Assembly: GCA_944323845.1 (NCBI GenBank)
Contig: CALUUA010000003.1
Coordinates: 62,001 to 126,000 of the forward strand
Length of the DNA: 64,000 nt
From: an uncultured Bacteroidales bacterium
Lineage (GTDB): Bacteria; Bacteroidota; Bacteroidia; Bacteroidales; UBA932
Direction: 5' to 3'
Shown here one piece after another: positions 51,532-58,898 of the stretch. The position numbers and the translations under genes are program-made. Numbering within the stretch: position 1 is the stretch's first letter; each line of letters opens with the position of its first letter. The notes below the pieces were generated by a model. It worked only from the letters and a program-made list of their open reading frames with translations, ran no database searches and was not told the origin of the DNA.

Positions 51532-53027
51532 TGATTATGAAAAGGATTTACATATCTATTTTGATTTGCCTGTTACCGCTCATTGCCGGCGGACAGGCTT
51601 TGAAAGGAAGCTATTTTTCAGAGTATTCCGTACTCAGGAACAAGCTGAACCCTGCATTCGTCCCGCGGTCATCGTATCTGGGATTCGCCGCGCTCGACAA
51701 TCTCGGCATAGGCGTTACCAGCAATGTGGGAATGTCGAATTTCCTCTATCCGTCCGGAGCAGGCGACGGTTCGCTGCTGACATTCCTTCATCCGGACGTG
51801 AGCGCGGATACATTCCTGAACAGTCTGCCGTCAAATCCTCATCTGGACATAGATGTGGACACGGATATCCTTAACATCGGCTTTTTCACAGGCAAGAACA
51901 GTTTCTGGTCTATAGGTCTGGGGCTGAAAGTCGACGGGGAAGTGAATCTGCCCAAGGAGCTCTTCACTTTTCTCAAGCTGGGAGCGGCGACTGATCCTCA
52001 GGTGTACAACATAAAGAACACAAGTATCATCGCCAATGCTTATGCCGAGCTTTCATTAGGATACTCGCATGATTTTTCCGATCTGGTCGAAGGCCTCAGC
52101 GTGGGCGCAAGAGTGAAATTTCTGGCGGCTATTGGCAGGGCGGACCTGCGGATAAACAATCTGAATCTGAGGATGGCTTCCGACATGTGGCAGGTCAAGG
52201 CTGACGCTACAGGATATCTGATGGCCAAGGGCATAGACGTAGGTATCAACGAAGACGGCACTTTCAGTCATAATCTGAACAATCTCGATTACGGACAGCT
52301 CGGTCTTGCCGGGATGGGCGCCGCTTTTGATTTGGGCGTAGAATACCGCCTGCGTATCAACGACTTCTTCGACAGCGTGAGGTTTTCCGCTGCCGTCACT
52401 GATCTCGGCTTCCTGAATTTCTCCGCTCCGGCGGTACAGAAGTTCGTGACATCAGGCGATGTGCAGTATGTCGGCGTAAAGGACTTCGAAGTGGGGCAGG
52501 ACTTCGATTTCAATGAGACCGTCACAGAGATTACGGATCAGTTCAAGGAGTTCCTTAATCTCAAGGAAGTGTCTGCCGGGAAGGTAAATTCACGCATCCG
52601 CCCGCAGGTGTATGCGGGTGTCGAAGTGCCTTTCCTCTGGAACAGGATGAGTCTCGGTCTGCTTTACAGCGCAAAGTTCGGATATACGAGCGTCAGGGAT
52701 GAACTGACTCTGGCCTTGAATATGAGACCTGGCAAATGGATCAATCTGGGTGTCAACTATTCCATGCTGAATGCAGGCAAATCCATCGGATGGATACTGG
52801 AACTCATCCCTCGCAGCGGTATCGGTTTCTTTATCGGAAGCGACTATACTTTCCTCGAAGTGGCAAATCTGCCGATGGGGGATATGACTCTGCCTGTGCT
52901 TCCTGTAAATCAGCTGAATTTCAACCTCCGCTTCGGTTTCCACATAGCCATGGGCAACCATTATGACGATAAGGGGATGGCCAGAAGGGCTGCCAAAGAA
53001 GCCCGTCGGGAGGCCCGCAGAGGCTGA
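51531..53027 (+). CDS. DUF5723-family outer-membrane protein
   Basis: 498 aa with a signal peptide ending LIAGGQALKG. It matches the Bacteroidota DUF5723 family: SEYSVLRNKLNPAFVPRSSY near the start, and a FadL/PorV-like barrel with many aromatic-rich strands (SLGYSHDFSDLVEGLSVGAR, MSLGLLYSAKFGYTSVRDEL). The C-terminus is basic (AKEARREARRG). Its first ATG shares a base with the stop of the giant lipoprotein; a second ATG two codons later is possible. It probably anchors or exports the lipoprotein. A strong terminator follows. Confidence 0.85.
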   Translation: MIMKRIYISILICLLPLIAGGQALKGSYFSEYSVLRNKLNPAFVPRSSYLGFAALDNLGIGVTSNVGMSNFLYPSGAGDGSLLTFLHPDVSADTFLNSLPSNPHLDIDVDTDILNIGFFTGKNSFWSIGLGLKVDGEVNLPKELFTFLKLGAATDPQVYNIKNTSIIANAYAELSLGYSHDFSDLVEGLSVGARVKFLAAIGRADLRINNLNLRMASDMWQVKADATGYLMAKGIDVGINEDGTFSHNLNNLDYGQLGLAGMGAAFDLGVEYRLRINDFFDSVRFSAAVTDLGFLNFSAPAVQKFVTSGDVQYVGVKDFEVGQDFDFNETVTEITDQFKEFLNLKEVSAGKVNSRIRPQVYAGVEVPFLWNRMSLGLLYSAKFGYTSVRDELTLALNMRPGKWINLGVNYSMLNAGKSIGWILELIPRSGIGFFIGSDYTFLEVANLPMGDMTLPVLPVNQLNFNLRFGFHIAMGNHYDDKGMARRAAKEARREARRG

Positions 53028-53050
53028 CAGGGGAGTGAGCTTATGAAATA

Positions 53051-53080
53051 AAGAAGCCGGCCTTTTCGGGCCGGCTTCTT
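53051..53080. terminator. Strong hairpin terminator after the DUF5723 gene
   Basis: AAGAAGCCGGCC-TTTTCG-GGCCGGCTTCTT is a perfect 12-bp GC-rich stem with A and T runs at its foot, usable on both strands. It lies between the convergent ends of the DUF5723 gene and the small membrane protein gene at 53101. Confidence 0.85.
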
Positions 53081-53100
53081 CATTTAGGTGTCTGATACTC

Positions 53101-53547
53101 TTATTTCAGGAGTTTTTCCACTTTCTCGATACTATGCTCATAGTAAGGAGTACATGGCTCGTAACGGTAAGGAATATACTCATAAAGACGGCAATATGCC
53201 TTTCCGTTCTTCCTGCTGTAGAAGATATCGACTCTCGCCCCGTTTCCTTTGTTTTCTTCCGCAAGGTCTATGGCAGAAGGGTCGGATGTAAGGGAAGCCG
53301 TCAGCGAATCGCGTTTGCTCTGGGCGAAGAATATTTCCTTTTTCTTGTATGTATCCTTGGTGCCTTGAAGTTTGTAGCTTGTCTTCATGACGAGCAGAAG
53401 GATGAGTCCGGCGAAAATCATGAAGAATCCGAGAATATTCACGGAAGCCGATGGATGCAGGGCTACAAGAATGCCTCCTGCGACTACGAGTATAAGAGAT
53501 ATTACTATATCCTGTGCAGAGCGTACCCTGCTGAATTCCTTTTCCAT
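53101..53547 (-). CDS. Small membrane protein of unknown function
   Basis: 148 aa. Two adjacent hydrophobic segments (about 13-30 and 36-55: IVISLILVVAGGILVAL, ILGFFMIFAGLILLLVM) form a hairpin, followed by a soluble domain of about 90 residues ending in EYIPYRYEPCTPYYEHSIEK. I do not recognise the family. It is a single gene bordered by a bidirectional terminator at its 3' end. The 132-bp gap upstream holds only a weak GTGCAG/CTGCAC inverted repeat. Confidence 0.7.
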   Translation of the reverse strand: MEKEFSRVRSAQDIVISLILVVAGGILVALHPSASVNILGFFMIFAGLILLLVMKTSYKLQGTKDTYKKKEIFFAQSKRDSLTASLTSDPSAIDLAEENKGNGARVDIFYSRKNGKAYCRLYEYIPYRYEPCTPYYEHSIEKVEKLLK

Positions 53548-53679
53548 AATTTATTGATATTTAATGTTTTAAGTATTTAAAAATGTCAAAAATCCGCGCA
53601 TTTTCCCGCCTCGTGCAGCTATCCTGCACCAGCGTCGGAATCCGGGAGCGGATCCGGAGAATCATGGAAAGGCTATATG

Positions 53680-54123
53680 CTAAATGAGCAGAAGACGGAG
53701 CAGATGAATCCGTTCCGAATTGGATGACATGCCCCGGTCCAGAAGTTCCACATTGTGGTGCATGATGTAATATCTTGCCGGAAACGAATGCGTTATTCCA
53801 GCCTCATGATGCCATTTGTCGTTGAGCGAAACCTGCCTTTTGGATGCAGCATGCTGGTATAATGAAGTGCCGTTGAAAGAATTCCTGAAGACCAGCACCT
53901 GTCTGTCCGCAGTCCCGATCTGTTCGGAAGTCCCGTTCAGGGCATTGTATGCGATGAATCCGGTGAATCCGGAGTCTTTAAGGATATTGTTGTCGGCGGA
54001 CTGGGTTTCCGTACCGGTTTCTCCGGAACACGAACCCGAAAATTCCGCAGCCGAAATCATCAGTGCGGTGCAAGTCAGGATTGCAGCGGACGCTGCAATT
54101 ATTATGTTCAGGAATCTTTTCAT
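53680..54123 (-). CDS. Orphan exported protein, unknown
   Basis: 147 aa from the chosen ATG. A hydrophobic N-terminus (FLNIIIAASAAILTCTALMI) acts as signal or anchor, followed by a Ser/Thr-rich stretch (SGSCSGETGTETQSADNN) and a soluble part with KWHHEAGITHSFPARYYIMH. The cysteine in FSGSCS might be lipidated but the lipobox is poor. A minus-strand TATATTTG box is only 11 bp before this ATG, so an alternative ATG 33 bp upstream is excluded. No family is recognised; the His-rich C-terminal half may bind metal. Confidence 0.55.
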   Translation of the reverse strand: MKRFLNIIIAASAAILTCTALMISAAEFSGSCSGETGTETQSADNNILKDSGFTGFIAYNALNGTSEQIGTADRQVLVFRNSFNGTSLYQHAASKRQVSLNDKWHHEAGITHSFPARYYIMHHNVELLDRGMSSNSERIHLLRLLLI

Positions 54124-54133
54124 GTCCGGTGCG

Positions 54134-54141
54134 CAAATATA
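54134..54141 (-). promoter_or_regulatory. Candidate -7 box (TATATTTG) for the orphan exported gene
   Basis: Minus-strand TATATTTG matches TAnnTTTG and lies 11 bp upstream of the ATG at 54123, implying a very short leader. Confidence 0.5.
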
Positions 54142-54245
54142 GCAACTATTTTTCAAAAACAGTATTTTCAGCCATAGGACGCACCTCGTTTCTTACCGGC
54201 ACTTTTGTCATACAATTTATATTATGTTAAGTAGTATGTCATGAA

Positions 54246-54284
54246 AATAAAAAAGGCTTCCCTGCCGGATAGCAATGGAAGCCT
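54246..54284 (-). terminator. Rho-independent terminator after the acyltransferase gene
   Basis: On the minus strand AGGCTTCC pairs with GGAAGCCT (8 bp) and is followed by TTTTTTATTTT. It begins 23 bp after the stop of the acyltransferase gene. Confidence 0.8.
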
Positions 54285-54306
54285 GATAAGATAACGGCGG
54301 AATGTT

Positions 54307-55497
54307 TTAACGTCCCCATTGGAGTTTCCATCCGGGCAGCTCTATCTTGTCGGCAAGAAGTTCTTTCGACAATACCGGGTTCGAGTAGATTTTCAGGAAA
54401 ATCTCCCGGAGTTCGGCCCGGTTCAGAGTCTGCTCGACTGAATCTAGCTGATGCTCCATGTAGTCAACGAAACCCTGAGCCTCTTCAGGAGTGTATTTGT
54501 CGCTGTATTTGAAACACTCGTTGAGAAGGTCATATGCGATATAATTCGTTTTCCAGAGTTTGTAGCCCTCGATGACCCTGAGGTCGACTGCATGACGTAT
54601 CCACTGGTAGCGGTCGTTCTTGTCGCATTTGGATGCGGCTTCGATTTCTTCCGACGTGAGTGGCGTGCCGATGTTCAGATGTATGTTGCCTTTCTGCTGT
54701 TTTATGCCTGTCAGAATGCTGTTCAGATCCTCTCCCGGAGCCTTGACATATTTCTGCGTCTTCGAAATGAGAAGTTCGCGCGCCTTGAGGATATCGCACG
54801 GCTCGTATTCATAGGAGATACTGAGCGGGATGATGTTCAGCTCTTCGAAATTCCTGCGGAAATCCGCCGTTCCGCTCATGTCCAGCATCTTCAGCAGACC
54901 CTGTTCCGTGATGTCCTCTCCGTCTTTTGTCCGGCCCTGCCTCTGGGCAAGCCAGATGGAACTTTTCTGCTCCGTGATGTTCAGCCTGATATATTTGGAC
55001 AGAAGCTGCGAGGACAGGTAAAGCTCCTTGGCCGATATGCCTCTGACCACTTTTATCATCCTGTTCGAGCGGATGAGATATTCGATGAACTTGTTGGTGA
55101 TGAGATTGTCGCCTACGGCAATTTCAGTAAGCGGTATGCCGTTTCTGAAGAGGACGAGCTGCGTGATGGCCGGGTCCAGAATGATGTCCCTGTGATTCGA
55201 CAGAGCCAGGAATCTGGTATCCTTGTCGATATTGGCTATGCCGTCGTATGAAAAATTATGGGCAGTATGCTCCAATACCCATTCAACGACTTTCGACATC
55301 ACCATTACCTGGAAGTCGTCTATGCTTTTCACTTGCTTCAATATGTTCTGAAGATAGTCCGGCGATTCTTCCGGGAAGAAATATTGGGATACCTCTTTCA
55401 GAACCGGATTTTCAGCCACGATGTTCAGAGCTTTCACGGCTTCCTCGTCAGTGTACGGGCTGATGCTCTCGAATTCGGATAAATCAATCATAATCAA
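54307..55497 (-). CDS. 1-acylglycerol-3-phosphate/glycerol-3-phosphate acyltransferase-like protein
   Basis: 396 aa. The PlsC-type acyltransferase fold is indicated by FLALSNHRDIILDPAITQLV (block I), FIEYLIRSNRMIKVVRG (block II), SSIWLAQRQGRTKDGED (block III) and NIIPLSISYEYEPCDILKAR (block IV). Block I has His and Asp separated by five residues rather than the classical HX4D, as I recall for this Bacteroidota subfamily. The N-terminal 80 and C-terminal 110 residues are helical extensions. It probably acylates a glycerophosphate or another lipid acceptor at the membrane. A strong terminator follows. Confidence 0.78.
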   Translation of the reverse strand: MIMIDLSEFESISPYTDEEAVKALNIVAENPVLKEVSQYFFPEESPDYLQNILKQVKSIDDFQVMVMSKVVEWVLEHTAHNFSYDGIANIDKDTRFLALSNHRDIILDPAITQLVLFRNGIPLTEIAVGDNLITNKFIEYLIRSNRMIKVVRGISAKELYLSSQLLSKYIRLNITEQKSSIWLAQRQGRTKDGEDITEQGLLKMLDMSGTADFRRNFEELNIIPLSISYEYEPCDILKARELLISKTQKYVKAPGEDLNSILTGIKQQKGNIHLNIGTPLTSEEIEAASKCDKNDRYQWIRHAVDLRVIEGYKLWKTNYIAYDLLNECFKYSDKYTPEEAQGFVDYMEHQLDSVEQTLNRAELREIFLKIYSNPVLSKELLADKIELPGWKLQWGR

Positions 55498-55568
55498 TAT
55501 TTATATTTACAAAGTTAGCATTTATCGGCGGATTTACAAAGGAAATCCCGGGCAGCTGTATGATGCGG

Positions 55569-56789
55569 CTATCTGCGGCTGCCGGCGCCTGTAAGAATCG
55601 AACTGTCTCCATAACTGAGGAATCGGAACCCGTTACGCAAGGCGAAGTCGTATATCCGTCTCCAGTCCCCTCCCACAAATGCGGAAATCAGCAGCAGCAA
55701 GGTGCTCTGCGGCTGATGGAAATTGGTCACCAGCATGTCCGTCAGCCTGAACCTGAAGCCGGGTACTATAATGATTCTGGTGCCAGCCTTGAGTTCTTCG
55801 GCATTTTCAGCATCCAGATACGCCAGAATGGCTTCCAAAGCCTCCTTAGTGGAATAACCGTACTCCCTTTCGTAAGGGACCCACTGTCCGACATCTTCCG
55901 GTCTGCCGTTTTCAAGACAGCTGACACCTATATAATAGAGCGACTCCAATGTCCTGACCGAAGTAGTTCCTACCGCAACGACTTTTTTCCTGTCGTCGAG
56001 CAGATCGCGGATAAATGATTTCCTTACAGTGAATGGCTCCCTGTGCATCCTGTGCCCTGCAATCAACTCGGATTTTACAGGAAGAAATGTGCCTGCGCCC
56101 ACGTGGAGACAGATTGTCTCCATGTCCACGCCTTTTCCGGCTATGGCATCAAGCTCGTCCTGAGTGAAATGGAGTCCGGCTGTAGGGGCTGCCACGGAGC
56201 CCCTGTATTTCGCATACAGCGTCTGGTAACGCTCTGAATCAATGGCTTCCGATTCTCTGTCGAGATACGGGGGAATCGGTACAGAGCCGCAGATTTCCAG
56301 CACTTTAGAAAATGGCTGGCCTCCTTCCCATGTAAATTCCACCACGGATGTCTCCCCGTCGCGTTCTACAAGTGCCGCCTTCAGTCCGAGGGCTTTCACT
56401 TCCGGATCATTTTCAGGATTGCAGTGGGAAAGGATGTCCGATTTCCACCGTTTGACGTTTCCGACTATGCATTTCCATCTGCAGGATGAAGTTTCGGAAA
56501 AAATCAGGTTGTATTCGGCCGGCTTGACAGGTTCCAGACAGAAAATTTCAATATGCGCACCCGTTTCGCGCTGGAAATTCAGTCTGGCCGGCACGACCTT
56601 CGTGTCATTGAAAACCATGATCGAATTTTCCGGAATGAATTCAGGTATATCCATGAAGCGGTGCGCCGTGATTTCTCCATGGTCGTAACGCAGGAGTCTG
56701 GACATATCCCTTCTTTCCAAAGGATATTTGGCTATTCTTTCATCCGGCAGTTCATAGTCGTAATCGGAAATTTTTATTTCAGGTATCAT
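55569..56789 (-). CDS. queA: S-adenosylmethionine:tRNA ribosyltransferase-isomerase
   Basis: 406 aa, longer than E. coli QueA (about 356). It transfers the ribosyl moiety of SAM to 7-aminomethyl-7-deazaguanine in tRNA, the penultimate step to queuosine. Motifs are DYELPDERIAKYPLERRDMS, MVFNDTKVVPARL, RYQTLYAKYRGSVAAPTAGL followed by HFT, and LHVGAGTFLPV, plus LVTNFHQPQSTLLLLISAFV near the C-terminus. Three tandem 8-bp repeats sit directly upstream of its ATG where the ribosome-binding site is expected. It stands alone on the minus strand between the acyltransferase and a long intergenic region. Confidence 0.94.
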   Translation of the reverse strand: MIPEIKISDYDYELPDERIAKYPLERRDMSRLLRYDHGEITAHRFMDIPEFIPENSIMVFNDTKVVPARLNFQRETGAHIEIFCLEPVKPAEYNLIFSETSSCRWKCIVGNVKRWKSDILSHCNPENDPEVKALGLKAALVERDGETSVVEFTWEGGQPFSKVLEICGSVPIPPYLDRESEAIDSERYQTLYAKYRGSVAAPTAGLHFTQDELDAIAGKGVDMETICLHVGAGTFLPVKSELIAGHRMHREPFTVRKSFIRDLLDDRKKVVAVGTTSVRTLESLYYIGVSCLENGRPEDVGQWVPYEREYGYSTKEALEAILAYLDAENAEELKAGTRIIIVPGFRFRLTDMLVTNFHQPQSTLLLLISAFVGGDWRRIYDFALRNGFRFLSYGDSSILTGAGSRR

Positions 56790-56797
56790 ATCGTCAG

Positions 56798-56821
56798 ATT
56801 CTCAAATTCTCAAATTCTCAA
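56798..56821. repeat. Three tandem copies of ATTCTCAA upstream of queA
   Basis: The 8-bp unit ATTCTCAA is repeated exactly three times, followed by a partial ATTC. It spans 9-32 bp before the queA ATG. Length change by slippage would alter promoter or ribosome-binding-site spacing. Confidence 0.9.
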
Positions 56822-57057
56822 ATTCCAATACTAATATTATCAACCGCGAAAATACTCAATTCCCGGCAAAAATAGAACATCTGGAATATCATTGAAAGAA
56901 TTTACAAAAGTTAATCACATTTCGATAATTCATGATTTATAAATGTAAACAAAGCCGACCGTCGGGATGCTCGATACGTTGTCGATATGTAAATTCTCAA
57001 CGCTTGTGTGCAAATGTATTCTCCGGAAAAATTTAATTATATATAAAATACTTAAAC

Positions 57058-57088
57058 CCAGATATTTAAACCGGTTTACCTAAAGTTG
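57058..57088 (+). repeat. Imperfect direct repeat, copy 1
   Basis: It starts CCAGATATTTA and ends CCTAAAGTTG; the centre contains AACCGGTTT, itself a palindrome. The second copy is 117 bp away. Confidence 0.75.
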
Positions 57089-57174
57089 ATAATAAGCCTT
57101 ATCTGGCAATTCACGCCGATTTCGGGGACTTATCAACAAAAACTATGTTAATAATGACAATAATACTATAATCA

Positions 57175-57204
57175 CCAGATATTTACAACTTTTATCTAAA
57201 GTTG
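57175..57204 (+). repeat. Imperfect direct repeat, copy 2
   Basis: It starts CCAGATATTTA and ends TCTAAAGTTG. Compared with copy 1 it has one base fewer and lacks the central CCGG. It lies about 110 bp upstream of the XRE gene start. Confidence 0.75.
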
Positions 57205-57288
57205 TGCTTCAATGAAATAGGCCGTCTCCCCTTCCCCATTAACATATGTAACCAGAATATTATTCACATTAGTTAACAAAATATTTAT

Positions 57289-57296
57289 TACATTTG
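57289..57296 (+). promoter_or_regulatory. Candidate -7 box (TACATTTG) for the XRE regulator
   Basis: TACATTTG matches TAnnTTTG and ends 20 bp before the ATG at 57317. It overlaps a GTG at 57296, which is therefore unlikely to be the start codon. Confidence 0.55.
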
Positions 57297-57316
57297 TGAA
57301 TCAAGAGTGTACGATT

Positions 57317-57775
57317 ATGAATACGAGACTGGAGCAGTTTCTGGCTGCCGAAAACATCACTCAGGCAGCCTTTGCCGACAAACTCAAGGTCGCGAGAGCG
57401 AGTATCTCGCATATATTGTCCGGGCGGAACAAGCCAGGCTATGATTTTTTAGTCAGACTCATGAAGTGCTACCCTTCCCTGAATATAGAATGGCTGATAA
57501 GCGGGCAAGGCCGGATGTATAAAGAAGACAGGCCTGCTCTCAGGAATGATGATTACGCAGAACGGGAGGATTACGGGCTTTTCAGTCGCGAGTACGGGCA
57601 GGAAACCGTTTCCGAGCCGGAGGCTTCCCCTTCCGGAGGCTATGGACAGGAAGATTCCGCATTGCCGGGAACGGCACCTGAAAATGCGTCCTCTGACGAG
57701 GCATGCAGTCGGAAACAGGCGGTAAAAGTCATTGTTTTCTACGACAACGGGACTTTCGAGGAATTCGGGAAATGA
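57317..57775 (+). CDS. XRE-family helix-turn-helix regulator
   Basis: 152 aa. The N-terminal HTH (about 1-65) reads RLEQFLAAENITQAAFADKL, then KVARASISHILSGRNKPGY and LIKCYPSLNIEWLISGQG-like residues, a pattern common in Bacteroidota XRE proteins. A low-complexity acidic linker (about 75-130) leads to a conserved short C-terminal motif, KVIVFYDNGTFEEFGK. It may bind the repeats in the intergenic region upstream. The start at 57317 follows the -7 box. pyrD begins 94 bp downstream with its own -7 box. Confidence 0.88.
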   Translation: MNTRLEQFLAAENITQAAFADKLKVARASISHILSGRNKPGYDFLVRLMKCYPSLNIEWLISGQGRMYKEDRPALRNDDYAEREDYGLFSREYGQETVSEPEASPSGGYGQEDSALPGTAPENASSDEACSRKQAVKVIVFYDNGTFEEFGK

Positions 57776-57837
57776 CGGAAATCGCTGGACAGCCTTAAAT
57801 TTTCGGCAACAGTCCCTGATTATTCCAAAAGTGCTTC

Positions 57838-57845
57838 TATCTTTG
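57838..57845 (+). promoter_or_regulatory. Candidate -7 box (TATCTTTG) for pyrD-cinA
   Basis: TATCTTTG matches TAnnTTTG, 24 bp upstream of the ATG at 57870. It argues against upstream in-frame starts that overlap the XRE gene. Confidence 0.55.
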
Positions 57846-57869
57846 CATGGAATTTCAATCAGAATCGCG

Positions 57870-58898
57870 ATGTACAAGCAAATCATAAGGCCGTTAATGT
57901 TCAGCCTGAATCCCGAAACTGCCCACAATCTGACTTTTTTCGCACTCAAGGCATTGAGATACATCCCTTTAGCGAGGCCGTTTGTCAGGATGATATATTC
58001 GAGGAAAACACCGGATCTGGAACGCGAAGTCTTCGGTCTGAAGTTCAGGAATCCTGTCGGACTGGCGGGAGGACTCGACAAGAACGGGGAATTTTATAAT
58101 GATCTGGGTAATTTCGGTTTCAGTTTCGTGGAGATAGGTTCGCTGACTCCGGAGCCGCAGCCGGGAAATCCGAAGCCGAGGCTTTTCCGGGTGGTCAAGG
58201 ACAGGGCCATAATCAACCGTATGGGCATCAACAACAAAGGTATCAGAAATGCCGTGGAAAACCTCAAACGCATGAAGCCAGATGTGCTTGTGGCCGGGAA
58301 CATTTCGAAGAATACGTCAAGCATAAATGAGGATGCTGTAAAGGATTATGAATCGGCCTTCGCCCTGCTGTATGACTTCGTGGACATGTTCGTGCTGAAT
58401 ATTTCGTGTCCGAACGTGAGCGGGCTTTCTGCGCTTCAGGATGTGTCATTCCTTTCTGAAATAGTGGACAAACTGCTGAATCTGAGGATGTATTTCGATG
58501 AATACAGGCCTATCCTGATCAAGGTCTCCCCCGACATATCCCATCAGCAGCTGGATGAAATCATCGACTATTCGCTGATGTCCGGTGTGGATGGAATCGT
58601 AGCCGGAAATACTACCAGATCGCGAGAGGGACTGACTCTGCCGCAGGAGAAGATAGATGAAATAGGAAACGGAGGAATGTCAGGCGCTCCGCTGTTCAGG
58701 AAGAATCTCGAACTTGTAAGGTATATCCATGAACAGTCGAGAGGGAAACTGCCTATAATAGGCGTGGGCGGGATAATGTCCGGGGAGCAAGCAAGACAGA
58801 TGCTCGATGCTGGGGCTTCCCTGGTGGAAATCTACAGCGGCTTCATTTACGAAGGGCCGTCTCTCGTCAGGAAAATAAACAAGTATCTCCAGAAATGA
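57870..58898 (+). CDS. pyrD: Dihydroorotate dehydrogenase, class-2-like with Cys active site
   Basis: 342 aa. It oxidises dihydroorotate to orotate in pyrimidine synthesis. The N-terminal helix (MYKQIIRPLMFSLNPETAHN) and LTFFALKALRYIP are class-2 (membrane, quinone-linked) features. FMN-binding motifs are NPVGLAGGLDKNGE, SLTPEPQPGNPKPRLFR and GVGGIMSGEQARQMLDAGAS. The active-site loop reads LNISCPNVSGLSALQ with Cys180 where class-2 enzymes have Ser, like class-1 enzymes. The ATG overlap with cinA (ATGA) implies translational coupling. Confidence 0.92.
   Translation: MYKQIIRPLMFSLNPETAHNLTFFALKALRYIPLARPFVRMIYSRKTPDLEREVFGLKFRNPVGLAGGLDKNGEFYNDLGNFGFSFVEIGSLTPEPQPGNPKPRLFRVVKDRAIINRMGINNKGIRNAVENLKRMKPDVLVAGNISKNTSSINEDAVKDYESAFALLYDFVDMFVLNISCPNVSGLSALQDVSFLSEIVDKLLNLRMYFDEYRPILIKVSPDISHQQLDEIIDYSLMSGVDGIVAGNTTRSREGLTLPQEKIDEIGNGGMSGAPLFRKNLELVRYIHEQSRGKLPIIGVGGIMSGEQARQMLDAGASLVEIYSGFIYEGPSLVRKINKYLQK

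Larger units (their letters stand above)
56790..57295. other. 506-bp AT-rich intergenic region with repeats and DnaA-box-like sites
   Basis: No coding sequence is visible. Contents: the tandem 8-bp repeat at 56798-56821; two imperfect direct repeats of about 30 bp (57058-57088 and 57175-57204), both starting CCAGATATTTA and ending CTAAAGTTG; TTATCAACA at 57130-57138, one mismatch from the DnaA box TTATCCACA; an opposite-oriented GTTGATAA at 57085-57092; many A/T runs; and the promoter of the XRE gene at its right end. It could be a replication origin, a regulator-binding region for the XRE protein, or both. Confidence 0.55.

Noticed and set aside
56798..57204. Repeats in the intergenic region as a CRISPR array
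   Set aside because: Only two imperfect 30-bp copies 117 bp apart and one 8-bp tandem repeat; no regular spacers and no cas genes.
57296..57316. GTG start for the XRE regulator
   Set aside because: The GTG is part of the predicted -7 box, so it would not be transcribed.
57732..57869. Longer start for pyrD inside the XRE gene
   Set aside because: The added residues are shadows of the regulator frame, and the -7 box at 57838 lies inside them.
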